From Symsagittifera roscoffensis (taxonomy: Eukaryota > Xenacoelomorpha > Acoela > Convolutidae), in NCBI RefSeq assembly GCF_963678635.1, contig NC_087069.1:52214938-52278937 (forward strand): a stretch of 64,000 bases of DNA, written 5' to 3'. The notes under the pieces were generated by a model, which saw only the letters and a list, made by a program, of their open reading frames with translations, made no database searches and was not told the DNA's origin. This document shows positions 30,601-45,600 of the stretch, one piece after another. Position numbers and translations under genes: made by a program. Each line of letters starts with the position of its first letter. The first letter of the stretch is position 1.

Positions 30601-33600
30601 NNNNNNNNNNNNNNNNNNNNNNNNNNNNNNNNNNNNNGTAAATAAAATAAAAGAGGTTGTTCTGAAAAAAAGCTAGTCATTCTTGTAACAGTTGTATTTT
30701 TCATAGGGATAATCAATATGTGAAACTGATTGTGTGTCTAGCTTTTTTTCATACAAATTAATTGGTAGTCATACATTCAATTTCAGGACCCTTTGAAAAA
30801 TATTACAGGTTACGAGGCCAAACTATTCACTGGACAGGCGCACCAGTTAGTGTGTGTAGAACTCTGAAATTCAGAGACAAATTTTTAAATTTATAAAAGT
30901 TTGTCGCATCACATAAAATCCAAAACAAAAGACGATCAAATAGGGCGACTTTGTTGTAGAATCCGCAGACAGTTCTCAAAATACATAGTTTGGCCACGTA
31001 ATATACTCATACCAGAACAATTATGGACTTGCTTTTTTCACGGCAAGCATTTTCTTCTATATATAAACAAAATATAAACAAAATAAATTTCAGAAAGTTC
31101 AGAGTCGGTAGACTAAAGAAAATTGTTTTCAAAAAAGTTATTTGCAGAAAAATAATTACTCAACAACATTTACTAAAACTCTGTGATGGTCATATAAGCC
31201 ATGATTTGAAAAAAAAATTGGCCAAAATAGTTTTAAAGTCGGAAAAATATCTCATTGCATTACGGGGCTAAACTGTGCACTGTGTAGTCGAAAAATTTTG
31301 TGTCTGTGTGCTCCTGGATTCCAGAGACAAGTATTTACACATGTTAAAAATTTGCCAGAACGATCAATTGGAAAGAAATATCAAAACAAGAACAAGAAGA
31401 GCGTCTTTGTTTCGGAGTCCGCTCACATTTCACGAAAAGTCCAGTTTTGCCTCCTAAAGTGCTCGAACAAAATTGTTCCGAACAAAAGTTTGCTTGTAAA
31501 ATCGCAAGTGTTGGTCTATAAGTCTGTTCCAGATATAGTTTTTTCAAACAAACTAAAAATCAGAAAGACTATTTGGTGTGAAGCGAGTTTTCTTTTTTTT
31601 TTTGGTTTGTTTGGATAAAGTAAAACTCAATTGAAGCCAAATTTTGAAAAATATTAGAAACTATGCTAGTTATACAGTTTCAGAGCATGAAAAGTCGATA
31701 ATCCTGCCATTTCGATTTGTCAAAAAGTTGCTAATCATAGCAAAACACTTCTAGACGTGAGTGAGAGTTGTGTTTTAGTCGTGACATCGTTTTAACTTAG
31801 TCGTGCAAATTTCATACATTAAAGTCCTTCAAAACCTGAAAAATCAAACAGCGGCTAATGGAATTGAAGGAAAAGTTAGTCTTGACCTTAGACCAAAACC
31901 CAAAAAAGGGTTTCGAGTAAACAATTTGTTGGTCAATTATGAAGCAAAAACATTACTGAAGCAAAACCTGGAATCAAGACGAATGCAATAACTATAATAA
32001 TTAATCAGATGACAAAACGAAAGATAATAACATAGGTATAAAAAAGAGGTTTTGGATGAAAGTTGAGACGCTTGTGGAGACAGTTTTTCTTAGGCGCAAT
32101 TTTCTCAACTGGCTTAATTGTGTTTGCGTTGATATTTGTCAGCAGGCTTTTCAAAACATCGAAAGTTTCAGCTCGATGACTTTCAGTTTGGCCCGCACTC
32201 CACTCCGCCATGGATCCAAATCGACTATATTGTCATAATATGGTCAGTATAAAAAAAAATACAAAATAATTGATGAAAATTCAACAACATGGATCAATAT
32301 TCTATTAGTTTTTATCTCAATATAATCAATCGTAACCAATTATAATCAATTATACAGGATTTTTTATAAAGTTGTTTCTAAAAATTTTATTTTATCCAAA
32401 GTTATCTCATTTACTACTTAGTGCAATTGCTACGTTTTTAGATTCCATATAATGTTTTTTTTTACAGTAGAATTTATATTTTAGAACAACTGCTATTTTC
32501 AAGGGAAGGAGGTTGGGGGGGGGGGGGGGTGTTTGGGTGTAATTGCGTTACTGCCACTTGTTTTTTTTGGGTAAAAGTTCTGGGAAATGGGTGGTAAACT
32601 GTAAAGTAGGAAAGACTGGGCTTGTTAATTTTTTAGTAAACAGGGGGGAAAAACATGGCGTGCATGTCAGGAAAGACAGAGAATCTAGTAAAAGACAAGG
32701 TATATGCTTTTTGGAAATTTTCTTGCAAAATGTCATAAATTTCTACAAAATAATCGAGTTTAGAGCTACTTTCTAGTTTTTCATCCCCTAGTGAAATTAA
32801 AACAAGTAGCTGCTCAAAAAATGTTCATACGACAAATTGCAAGACAGAAACTTCGTAAATAAACTGTTCACTTTTCACACTGACACATTTAGGCTCTTTT
32901 TCTTACCCCCCTCTGCCCACCTCACATAAGCATCAGTTTTATGGTGTAACGTGTGGTCTTACAGTGTTGATTATGAAAATAAAAAACAATTGTCGCGGCC
33001 TAATTAGCCGGTATGCCAAGTTGTATACAAATCCGACATTGTGAGCAGAAAAAATTACTCTAAAAATTTGCCGATGGAGAGAAAGAGAAAAAGGGCCCAC
33101 GTTTTATTGCAGATTAAGTTACAAAAAGTCATTCAAAAAAATCAAATACTGAATTTTGGAAAAAACTATTAAAGAGGGGTAACTGGAAAAGAGCCGAATT
33201 CAGTTAAAAAATGAATATAGTCGATTATGTTGAATTATGATGAGTTTAAATTCAAAAATGTTTGATTTTGATGATTATCTTGGCAAAATTTCAGAGCCAA
33301 AAAAAGGATAACAACAGTTTGTAATGTTTTTTATTGGAGTTAATTTTCTAAAATAATTGACTATAATAGTCGTTTTGTATTGTGAGTCTTACATTTGTAT
33401 TTGATAATTATGGATTCCTTTTGCATTGGAAATCCACTGTTATCGATAACAAGTAACGAGGGCTCAGTGCGGGCGCTGTTTCAGTAGTTTTTCTCAGCTG
33501 TGAATTTTTCAGTTTGTCCAATTTTTGTCGCGATTGCTTTTATCCCTAAAATCAAGATGCTGAACTGGATTTGGTTTGTCTCCATAGTTTTTCTTCGCGA

Positions 33601-36600
33601 CGAGATTTCCAAACTGCCTACATTTGGTCGGATTTCTTTTACTTGGCTCCAAAACACAAAAATTTCTATATTTTGACTGTGCGTCCTTTTCATCGCCACA
33701 GTTAGAAACAAAAATTAGTAAAATTCGGTCAAGGCAGTTTCGAGGAAATTTCGCTCGAGCATAAGTTTATCACAAAAAACGTCGCCATAAACTTATTGAA
33801 TAGTTTGAGACTTGAATGTCAGCTGTGCTGTAGTTGCATTTTTTCTCGCTGGAAATTTCGCTCTAAAAACATGACCGTTGCCATCAGACAGCAAATTGAA
33901 CAGTTGGACTTTCCTTGTTTGGGAGAAAAAAGAACACTCTTTGGTCAAATATTTGATCTCATCGAAACCCAACAACTGAAAAATTTTGCCCGTGGGACTT
34001 ACACAAATTACTGCACAACCAGGAACTCATAAAGAGAAGCTTGGCATAGAGTGTTGATCCTCCAAATCGTGTTCTATTTTTCACGAACTAGATGAATCAG
34101 ATCCTTGGGATGCTGTCTTACAGGTCATTGACAATCAAATGGGTACTCCTATCAATGACGTGGAGCTCGCGTCGTCTCCTTTGATTCCCGGAGCAGGACG
34201 TAGACAAAAAGTTGCCGAAATCAATTATCATCATCTTCGCGATTTGGTTTGGTACTATAGAGATAAGAAATTGAGAAATAGTGATGAGAAATTGAAAAAA
34301 ATAGTGCTGGGAAATTTAAAAATAGTTTTGAAAAGTCCAATGAAAAGATGACACCAGTCGGCAGAGAGACTCTGGAGCACGCCAAGGCTGCTCATTTGTC
34401 CACAAAAACAAAAAAAGTCAGGCTTTCGTTAAAGGAGTTTTCAATTTAAATCGAATAAAGAAAAGTGATGTGTTAGGGGTTCGAGCCAAAAGAAAATAAC
34501 GCTGGAGTTTCAATGGAATTACTGACGTACCAAGAGAAAAATTTCCTTAAATTTGAGCCAAAAAATGATAAGATCTTTTACCGAAGAAATTTTGATTGTT
34601 TTAGGAGCGATAACATTCAATGCAAGCTCTTATTTCTTTCAAATCAAACAATTGGTGAAATTGAATACTTCTTTTTCAAATCATTGCTTAATTCATTTAT
34701 CGACGTTTTCGATAAAAAAATTTCCTGGGGAAAAAAATCAAAAAGAAAACTCCTGGGTGAGTAGTAAATTAAAATCTTTTGCAAAAATGAGACAGACTAT
34801 TTAAAAGGTATAGTTCAAAACCATCGGAAAAAATTCCAATGCAGTAAGTAAAAAGTGCCCAAACTGTTCGTCTTATTATACAGAACAAAGAGTGTGAACT
34901 ATGATCAAAAGTACAGGCACATTTGTAATTCCATATCAGTGTTCACTGCTTTTAGTGAATTTGGCGGGAAGTTATTTCACAAAGTTTTTTCAACAGACTT
35001 GTGATTTGAATGAATTCAACCAGTTTTTTTTCACATTAGAGAAAAAGTGGCTAACCTTCAAGATTAACAGATCATTAATTAATTTAGAGTTAAACACAAC
35101 GAGCCCTTCTTTTTCTCTACCCTGCAAAGGATGATAAAGTACTGAAAATTAATAAATTCCATAAAAACGAACCGTCTAGTGGCCATGACGGCTTAAGTAA
35201 AAAAATGATTCATTTACGTGCTGAGGTAGTTAGCTATCCAGTAGCTGATTTTCTCAATCAAATCTTGGTCCATAGAAAATTTGGGTGTTAAAAAAAGCCG
35301 AAGTTATGTTTTATTCTATGAAAAGGGTTCTTACGAGAATCATCCAATTTTAGACCAAAACAGAAAAGTTTGGTTTTAAGGAAAACTGTTCATTACAGCC
35401 ATAGAAATTATTGGATCAGGCGAAAATTCAAAAAAAATAGGCTTGGCTTCTTTTATAGAATTCGAAAAATAGTTTGACACTATTGATCATTTGATTCTCA
35501 TGAAAAACCTAGAAGCCGATGGCTTTCGTGTCATATGCTACAATATAATACAATCATAACTGAGTCATCGCTATCAGTACGTATCTTTAGATGGAAAGAA
35601 ATCGAATACAGACAAAAAACGGTGTTCCACTCGGTAACTGACCCGCTGCTGTTTCTTTTCTTTTTTCTTGACCTTCCTATCAATTCAAAAACAAAAAAAT
35701 TGTGCTTTTTCGCAGACGACACATAGGTAATTTGCATTAATAGATATTTAAACGCAGTATTACGTAGAATTCAGTAAAAAAGTTGAAAATATCGAGATGT
35801 GGTGAAAAACCAAAAGAAAAAGTTTTAATACAAAAAATCAAGCTGCCAATTTGGTTCGCATAACAATTAATTGCGAAGTATCTCTCAGACAAGAAAAATG
35901 GATTACGTAGGACGTTTCAAGTATTTGGGCGTCGTAATATACAATAATTTCAATTTCATCAGCATGTTGACCAATTTTCTCAAATTATTTTGTTTTAATG
36001 GTTCAAAGTATCAAATCAAGAAGGTTTTCTCAAAAGGCGTACTGATATTTGATAATTTCAATGCCGAGCTTGTTATTTCGTATCGCTGACTAGCATTTTG
36101 CTGTTAAACACAAACTGCTCTGAAAAAAATTTATACGAAAAATTTTATAGGAATTATAATTTTCAAGAGAAACTTTGAAACCGTGATGCCAGTTGTTCAT
36201 GAAAATGAAATTGAAACCGTTTTCAAAATCTTTCTTGATCAATTATAAAAAGAAATTTTCGATCAGTTCCCTGAACATCTCCACTCAGTTTTCTAAACGA
36301 AAAACAATTTTCACGAAGAATATGCACAACAGCTCGTTCAGTCAGAGGATAAAAACCAAACAACTTCTTATCCTCAAACAAACTGCTAACTGACAATTTA
36401 AAACAATTACAGACAAGCGAAAATAATAAATACAAGTAAATAATTAAAAACTGTTTTCTGATAAATAATTCGGATTCACAAGAAATCATTTTTTCATTAA
36501 AGTGATTATATTGATCCTCGTATTTTTTTCCAGAGTCTCACTTCGATGAGCTTCAGGGCTCTTGCGCGAATTTTGTGAGTTAAATGTTGTAATGTATATT

Positions 36601-39600
36601 TTCTCGGTAAACAAATCAAATTCAAATTCAAATTCATGTTGTCAATTTACTAATGAAGGGCCGCGGCGGGCGTAGTTTTTTGTCAGCCGGTTACTTTTTG
36701 AAATTAGTTGATAATATTAAGTCGAACTCTTCGCAACAAAATTTTGAGTTACTCTGGCCATTTGTTTTTTCTGTCGGTTGCACCGGCAACCTTTACCTTA
36801 AAAATGTTGGATTGTGAATTCCGCAACAGTTTGGAATTAGTTTCCACTTATTGCTTTGAGACATACTCAAAGGCTTGTCTTTGGACTGCAGACACAAGCA
36901 AAAACGCAAAAAACGTTGAGAACCCAAAAACCTAAGAGAACCCAAATTTGCCTCAAAAAGCCCATATTTTTTTTTGTACTCCCCTCTGTACTACTTTGGG
37001 TTATCCATTTTTGGCCGACTGACCTTTGGCGCCTATCTATTCTACTTTTTAGGGGGCGAGCGCGCGCCGAAAAAACGCGATTTTTTGGTCGAAATTTGTC
37101 CAAAAAATGCATAAAAATGCCTTTTTTGGCCTGTTTGTTTGAAACAAATTTGCCTGCGGCGCAGAAATTTTGCCATTTTACGGTCTTCATAGTGATTTGG
37201 GAGAACTCACAAAATCAGTTTGGTTGAACTAAAAAAAAGTCGACTAAGTTTTCAAAAGTTTTTTTAAATGCAACCCAACTCTCCCCCCCCCCCCCCCCCC
37301 TCGAGAATCTCCTAGATCCGCGCCTGCAAGTAACAGAGGGAAGTAACCAAAAAATTTGAAATATTTTCAAAAGAAATGCTAGTCCTTTTTGATCTGCGTT
37401 CATTTTATTTTTTTCAAATATCGCCAGCTATTTTTTTAATTTAGGAAGAATACAACTACAAATTGACACGCATCTTCTGTGACAGACAATCCAACCAGAC
37501 TTCCGCTGACACTAATTTAACAGAGGCACTGCCTTACATGTGTGACGGGGACATTCTTATATTCCAATTGGAACCGAAACTATTCAAAGGCATGTCCTAT
37601 TTTGAGACAAACCCTTCGGAACAAGGTCAGTTGTAAAATATTTTTGGTTAGTTTAGTTGTATTCTCAGAAAATATAATTCGAAACCAAAGTAAACAGTCT
37701 GTTTTTCTTGCTTTCTGTGTTGCTTTTTTTGCTTTCTACAAATGGCCAAATTTTAGAGCGGGTATTGATGCTTCGTTAAAATTTAGTCCTAAATATATTT
37801 AATAAACTTAGTCCTAAAACGTTCCAGAGAAAAACTAAAGCTCAGAAAACTCTTGTTTAACACGTTTTTTTTGCTGCGCGTTCGGATATTGAGACGGTGA
37901 AAAAACAAAGAATATCAGTGTTTCAATATTTTCATAATCTTGACGCAATATGATTTTATTTTTTCTTTAACTTTTCAAGATTTCTTCGTGAGTAATATAA
38001 CCATTGCTATTTTCCTTTTTCAGTTCCTGGTGTTGAGGACTATTTGTACGCGGACTCTGCTTTCGAGGCGTGGTCATACACTCTGAGCGTGTATTGTGAG
38101 GATAAATGGTTAGGTTGGAAACAAAACATCGTCATCAACGCCAAATGGCCCATCAAGTAAGCCATTAAAAATATTTCAGCTTTTTTAAAAGAGAAAAAAT
38201 TGAGAAATAAAAACTGCGATGAATCGAGTGTTTCAGCATGAACAAGTTAACAAAAGTACAATGTAATTCGAAACATTTTTTTAAAACAGCCGTATGAACA
38301 ATTGTTTAACTAAATTGCACTTATGAGGTTTTTTTTCCAACATCTATTCACATTTTTTTGGCCTTTCATTTTTTTGTACCATAATTTGTAGGTACGTTCG
38401 CACCTTGATAGCCCAGAAAATGGATCAACCCACAGATGGAATAGACCTGCTGTACCACGTAGAGGCCAACCCAGACGATAGCCAAGACAGCGGAACCCAG
38501 GCCCAGAATGACTTCATCCCAATTACAGAATACTGGGCTAAGAAGGGGCTAGGTAGAAGGAACAGCAAGAATAGGGGGAACAACCCCCCAACGGATATGG
38601 GGGATGTGCATGAAAAGGTAACACAAACACGCCCTTTTTTTCTTCCGTTTTTGATTGAATCGTTATTTTAGATTTTAGCAGGACCATGTCACTAGGTACA
38701 TGCTGAGGGTTTGAAAAAATTGGTGGAGATTTGAAAAAAGTGTGTCTTTTTTAACGAAATAGCTTTAAAAAAGCTGTCGAATGAGCAACTGTCGAATGCT
38801 GTCGAAAGCTGTCGAAAGTTGTCGAATGAGCTTCTTGGTCAGCTGAATTTTCAGAGTTGTTTCTGGAAGAAAGTTCTCAAAACTTAGATTAAAAACGGTC
38901 AGGGAAAGATTCACAGTAGGGCAAAGTTGTTTTCTAGGGCATAAGCTTCTACGAAAAGTCGAGAATGCTTGAACTCATTTCGTCTGTTTGAAAAAAAGAA
39001 AAATTGTCTTTTTTAAAAAAGTAATGATATTTGAAAAAAAATTTAAGCTGAAGTGGGGAAAATTTGAGATGGATCTCTTAATAGCGGGCTAAGTTAGAAA
39101 AACGAAATTGGCATTTAAAGAAAATTAATAACTGGCGCAAACGTTTTCAAATATCTCTTTTAGTGGCGAATTCAGTTGTTCCATTTTTTTCAATCTAGTA
39201 CCATTCAAAACAATTTTAAAATTTTGCTGATCTTTAAGACAACAACAAAGTTTATAGAGGTTTTTGGCTATTGTAGTTTTGAATCAAGTTTAGACAATTA
39301 TATGGACATTGTGAAGTTTGATCTCTTTTGCAGAAAAAGGTCTGATCAAGCTGTAATGTTTTTTCTTGCGATTCGACTTTTGATTTATTTTCATATCAAT
39401 TTGAAACTCGTTTGCTGATCAATTTTTGCTAGGCATAGTATGCTTTTCAATTACGAAATTGTATTTGGTGCAAGAAACAACGTGGATGATTTCTTAAATT
39501 GGAAAATTTGAACCAAAAAGAAATTAAAAAAACTATCGTTTTCATAACTACCTGGTAACAAAACTTCACTGAACAGTTTTAGTTTAGAAATTTAACTTTT

Positions 39601-42600
39601 ATTGAATTGTTGAGAACTCTTGTGGTTAAATTTATGTCACTTGTACAGTTGAATAGTTTTGAAAACTAGTTTCTTCACTCAATATTGGTCTGAAGCAGGC
39701 CAAGTTTTCATTCGTTTCTCGTTTGTTTTTGCTTTTCTCTAAATTATGAGACGGTAGCAAATCATATATTGATGACATATATGTAAAAATTCTCAACAGC
39801 CACTCGAATAGACTTCAATGGCAAAGTTTTCCGAGAATGTTTTTTTTAATATCACTTTTGGCAGATAATTGAAGTAAAAGCGTTTAAATACTGAAAAGAA
39901 TTCCCTGGATTTTCTTTAAAACTTATGAAACAAACGAAAACAAAATGGACAAAAAGTTATCATGTTAGGAGAGATAGTAATGAAAAGAAAATAACGAAAA
40001 CAAAATGGACAAAAAATTGTCATGTATTGAAGGATAGTAATGATAAAAGTCCGTTTGTTATTTTTCGTGAAGAGTGAAGAGATCTTTCGAGAACTATAGA
40101 AAATTTCATTTCAATTATAATTTTGAGATTTTACATATGCCTTTTTTGTCAGAAGGAACTCGCAGGCTTGTTGTTCACCTTTGTTCTCATGTTTTTGAAT
40201 TTAAATAGTTAGGTTACTCTGACCAAAAAATGATGAGCAACAACGATTTTACAAAAATAATAATATTCAAAATCCCCCATATCGACCTATTTAAAAGTAT
40301 TATAGCTCAAAACAAAAACAAGGGCTCAGTAACAGTGTCATTATATAGTCTTTAAGACTATAAAACTACTTCAAAAGCAAATCAATTTCAACTAATCAGT
40401 TTCAAATCCTATCGCGGGTTGAGCTCACATTGAAAATTAGCGATAAAAAAGTGAAAAAAAAAACAGCGATTGCCATCGATGAATTATCGATGTTCATTGC
40501 CACAAATGCAAATTTGATTAATATCGCTAATTTGGCTTATTTTCAGCGATGAAACAGCGATAAAAAACCTATCAAAATGAAAAAAAATAGTGCTCACACA
40601 GGGGTTTGATTGATCCCATATCTTTGAGATTTATAGATATGTATGCTACCTCTGCGCTATCAATCCTTAAAGCAATTGAAGCTAAAGCGCTTATCAGCTA
40701 AAACTCTCATTTGAAAGCTACTAGAATGAGTTCAAATTTCTTAAGTTTTAGCGAAGATTTTCTACGAAATCTTTACTGAAATAGCTCTGAAAAATCGCAG
40801 GTTCATCTATGCAACAAACTCTGAATTATACATGAATCAGCGTTGGAAAATAGCGAGCAATGGGATACTAAAGAAAAAACAATAATAAACGGTGGGACTT
40901 GAACCCGGGATGATCTATTTTTCGTAAAATAAAATAAAAAGTGATCCATAGTGGCGCTTAAATAAAAAAAACCGGTTTCTTGGATCACTAGCACATTTAT
41001 GTTGCTATCAATACTTATATAATTACGAGGCTAAAATGTGCACTGTTTGGTAGCATCATTTAGTGGGAGTCCGTTGCTGAGGTTCATATATAAGTCTTTG
41101 ATGATATTCCAACTTTTTATCCAAATGATTTCTGCGCGCAATCACTCTGTGAATTATGTTTTTTGTCTTCATTTTTTGTCACGTATTGTGCAACGGCATA
41201 ATATTGATATTGGTTATGAGTTCCTCATATGTAAGCAGATTCTTCAAATTGTAAGTGGGTTCTAAAAATTAAGCAGAATACGTAAAATTGTAATTATAAT
41301 GTAATGATCTAATGGAATTCGCAGAGTGTAAGCGGATTCTGCAAAGCAAAGCGGATTCTGAAAATCTGTAACCTTCAATGTCAGGAATACAGATTTGTCT
41401 TAGGGCTCTGCAAACTGTTCTGGATTCCGAAAATCTTTTTCCGGATTCAGCAAACTCGGCTGCTTTTGGAGAGTTTCTGAGCAATACTTTATTTCATTTT
41501 TTTGTGGCATCATACGCAGAGAAAAAATTTTAAAACTATATCCGTGATGCGGTTCGCCAGTCAAATAAATTTCCAACATGTCGCGGAATCAGCTCAAAAA
41601 TCACAAATTATACATTTTGGCCTCAAAATATTTTTTTTATTGTTAGTTTTATTTTTTATTTATAACTCCTGAGCGCCACCAATTTGGCCTCGTAATACTT
41701 AATTATCTTAGTTAGCTTATGATATTTGTTGTTCATAGAGAGTTCTGGATGTGTATTGTACTCTGGCAGGTCCCTTCTGCAGTGCCACCAAGCTGGGCAG
41801 CCAAGCCAGATACTACAATGTCCAGTGGACTAGAAAGCCAACCATACAAAACTGGAGACCCAAGATATACTTCCGCGCAGTGAGTACAAAAAATACATTT
41901 TCTCATAAAAAGTACTTTTTCAGTCTAATTGGTTGTATATTTGTTATGAGTTAGTGATCTTCAAACAATTTGAAATAATATGTTGATATTCAATTATTTT
42001 ATCATTTATTGATATTCAAACAATTTTGAATAATTAATCATTTTTATGATGCAGAAAGCGCAGATGCGCAGTTTTTTATCCAAACTTAACCAACTTTAAC
42101 GTTCAAAAGACGACAAAATTTGACCAACTGCATATCCGTTCTGAAAAAAATTTTTTTAGAAAATGTGTGAGCGTGATTTACAAAAAAGTTTTTATTCAAA
42201 TAAAATGCATTATCGATTGAGCGAACTAATTTATAATGCTTTTGATTTGAGTCATTTAAAAACCTTTGTTTTTTAAATCACCCTCATAGATTTTCTCAGT
42301 TTTTGTAAGTTTTGGTGCTTCAGTACGGATGTAGTTTGTCATATTTTGTGGTCTTTTCAAAAAGTAAATTGGCTACCCGGGTTGACCTCCATACACCGAA
42401 AATGCTTATCATACAATTCCATACATCAATTCCATATTTGCGCGAACTAATTGTCGATTGAGCAAACTAATTTTTTGTTTCTGCTTTCAGACTCGCCTTC
42501 TGAGCGACAATGCGGAAAAAGAACAGGCGGTGGATATCTCAATCTACGACTACATAAAAGCAAAGGAAGTGGTAAGACAATATCAGGGGGGGGGGGGTGT

Positions 42601-45600
42601 TTTTTATTTGGATGATTTAGAATAGAAATTTTCTTTTTACCAATTATATCTTTGGAGAAAATGAGCGCAATGACAGCTGGTTGCTGCGCAAGTAGCGCAG
42701 AAGGCCCCGATCACATTTTGATCATTTATAAATTATGTTTTTTTTTACAAAAAAGATTAATTTTTTGCGTAATGTGATGAAAGAATTACACAAAAATATT
42801 CCATTTTTTACGTGGTCACCTCCATAGAACAAAAAATAAAGTGACAATTCCATAAACAACATTTATTAAAAATTTCTAACCATACAAATTGTATGGTTAG
42901 AAATTTTTAATAAGCGTTGTTTATGGAATTTTATGGATACATTACAATCTTTTTAGTGCTTTAGGAGATGTAGAATTGGTGATTCTACTGTATTACATGC
43001 TATAGTATCTGAGCGTAAGATTGATTCGTCATTAGGTTAAGATTGAATTAAACTGGTATTTCCTTAAGTTCATGGAATTAATCCCCCTTCTAAGCAAAAA
43101 TAGGCAATGGAATAGCTCCCAGCAACTCCCCCCAGCTCTGGAGCTACCGGGGCGAACTTTATGAAATTTAGTGGGTTGATACTAGAAATGATTTGACCCG
43201 GACATGCAAAGGGCCGGACCCGCTCGACCCCCCGGGGCGGAGTGATAACGGTTCCCGGAAGTGCAAATCCCCCCTCCGGAAATCCTTAACTATTGATCCG
43301 ATTGAGCTCATTTTTATGTATGTGGTAGCCCTGGATGAGGTAAGCTTAAGTCTGAAATTTTGGAATCCCAAGGTCAACCGGGTCCGATTTATGCCCTAAA
43401 CAAACAAACTCCCACCCAACTTCCGGAGGCTATTTCTCGATCCTCAAGGACTATAGGGAGCTGAAACTTACAGGGATGATAGATAGTTACATGGTCTATC
43501 GTATGTTAGGATGATGACTCGATTGGGTGATAATGCCGGTAAAATGGACCCCTGTAAGTCTTAGTTCCCAGTTGACCTTTTCGGCGCTAATTGACCTTTT
43601 CCGGGAAAAGTGATAATGGACCTTGAAGTTGGGATAACTTGGGAAGTATTTGTCAGATATGGATGAAACTTGGTAGATAGGACCCCTATGTGACCTCGAG
43701 CCGATTATGGGAGATTTGACCCCGGGTTGACCTCTATTTGACCTTTCACGGTTTTAGCCCCAAAACCCTTAAATTCAGCACCGGAATTTAACCCAAATCA
43801 TATGTTTGGTAATCAGGAAGGAAAATGGAGCTATTTTATGGATCTTGGGCGATGATTAGTAGGTATGGGAGTTTGTTTAGGCATTTCCCTGAATTCGATG
43901 GAATATCTTGGTTCAATGTAAAGTGGTATATTTTGGAATTGTTAAGAGTTACCTAAACAAACATTGGGTTCAATTTAACTTGGTGATTGAACTATTAATA
44001 GAAATGCGTCAATGGCACAGAAAAGTAGTCGCATATTATTTTGGCGGTATAAACGAGGGAATAGGGGAATTGAATAATCTAAATGTTAGGAATGTACAGG
44101 ATATTCCATTGGCTTCTGGGGGGTGTTTTATTGGCTCAATTGGACCCCGGTTAGGGGAACGGCTTACCCTGAAGGTCGATCAGGTTGAAATTTGAATAGG
44201 TTACGTATGGGAATTTTCGGATTATGATAAACGGGAAATTAAGTTCACTGGGAAATTATTCTGGTCACGGGAAAAGGGAAAATATACGGGAAAATTAAAC
44301 AAAGTCCTTGGGCATTTGGATAGGCAAACATAGCGTGATCGGCACTTCGGACTTGGTATTTAAGAACGGTGGCGTGATGTAGATTTAGAATCGTACGGCA
44401 CTGCGTAGGAAGCATATAGGTAATTGTTAAGACTTATTAAGGAAATTGTATCTCTAACTGAAACTAAGAGTAAATAGACATAAGGAGTTGAGGATACCGG
44501 AGGACCTTTAGAAATCAGAACAATTGATACTGAGATAGAGTATAGTTGGTTCTCAGTTAGTTAGAGAACAATTTGGGCTACGAGTTAAGGTAGTCGCTTT
44601 ATTCGCAAAGTAAAGTGGGAACAAGTTGGAAGACTTGTTAACGTGATTAAGTTAGTTAGTGGATATAAGTTAGGCTATCTAGAGGATAGTGGGATCGTTG
44701 TTGAACGATCGATATTGAAAGAAGTTCTCGAGGAGAACGTTAGTTAGTTAGTTAATAGTAAGGCTATAATTGAACTGCAGGGAGCAGGGGTTAAATAATA
44801 GTAATCGCGGACCCATTCCATTGACCGAACGATTAATTTATATTCCAGCCATTTATAGGCTACTCTGTATTTGGTTATATTTATTTCTTAATTCAGTCTT
44901 ATTATTGAAATTGTTGTTGCGATCGACTATTGATTGACGAGTGAGATACAGTCGGAAGAGCACAGATCACGGGGCAAGCAGCATAGTACGATACAGAGAA
45001 GCCAACCACAAAATCAACCCTTTTGGGATTCTAAACAGTACCAGAAATCGGTTGCCCCACTGACCCCAGTACTAAAGGGAACATATTGCGGCGGTGCGAA
45101 GGACGATAACGAGTGAGAAAAGCCGGCCTAGAGATATTGTGAATTCCCCCACGTTTACAGTGGCGCTCCTGGGTGGTCGCTATTCTGGATTTTAGCTGCA
45201 ACGACTATCTGTGCGTGAAGACGAGCATTGCGAACGAACAATCGACAGACGATTGCCATGAACGAACAGGATAGGAGCTCATGGCAGAGGCTGCAGTGGC
45301 AGTGGCGATTGCTCTTGACAGACAGCAAGGTGTGTTCGGATTTGGTACGATCCGACCAGACCGGTTTCCTTCGAGTAGTTATCGGAATTGGCGAGATTGG
45401 AGAAAACACTTTGCTTGGGTCACAGATGCCAATCGATGGGACGATGAGCAGGCCAGGATGGTGCTACCAACTTGTTTGACAGGCTGGAAATTGGATGAGT
45501 TCACGAGTGTGCCAGCTCACTTTCGAGAAGAAGTTGACGGGTTCGATGAGCCAACGCTCGGAAGAATGCTGGCCGAGCTCGATCAGAGGATGATGCCGTT

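Noticed and set aside
30375-30716. ORFs running through the N gap on both strands
   Set aside because: Most of their length is undetermined bases.
36867-37190. Minus-strand 107-codon ORF
   Set aside because: It covers a MITE family 2 copy and intron sequence; the + strand shadow is equally long and neither looks like protein.
43908-44195. 95-codon ORF in the 5' LTR of element B (and its counterpart in the 3' LTR)
   Set aside because: Both lie in duplicated LTR sequence without a recognised domain; kept only as a low-interest remark.
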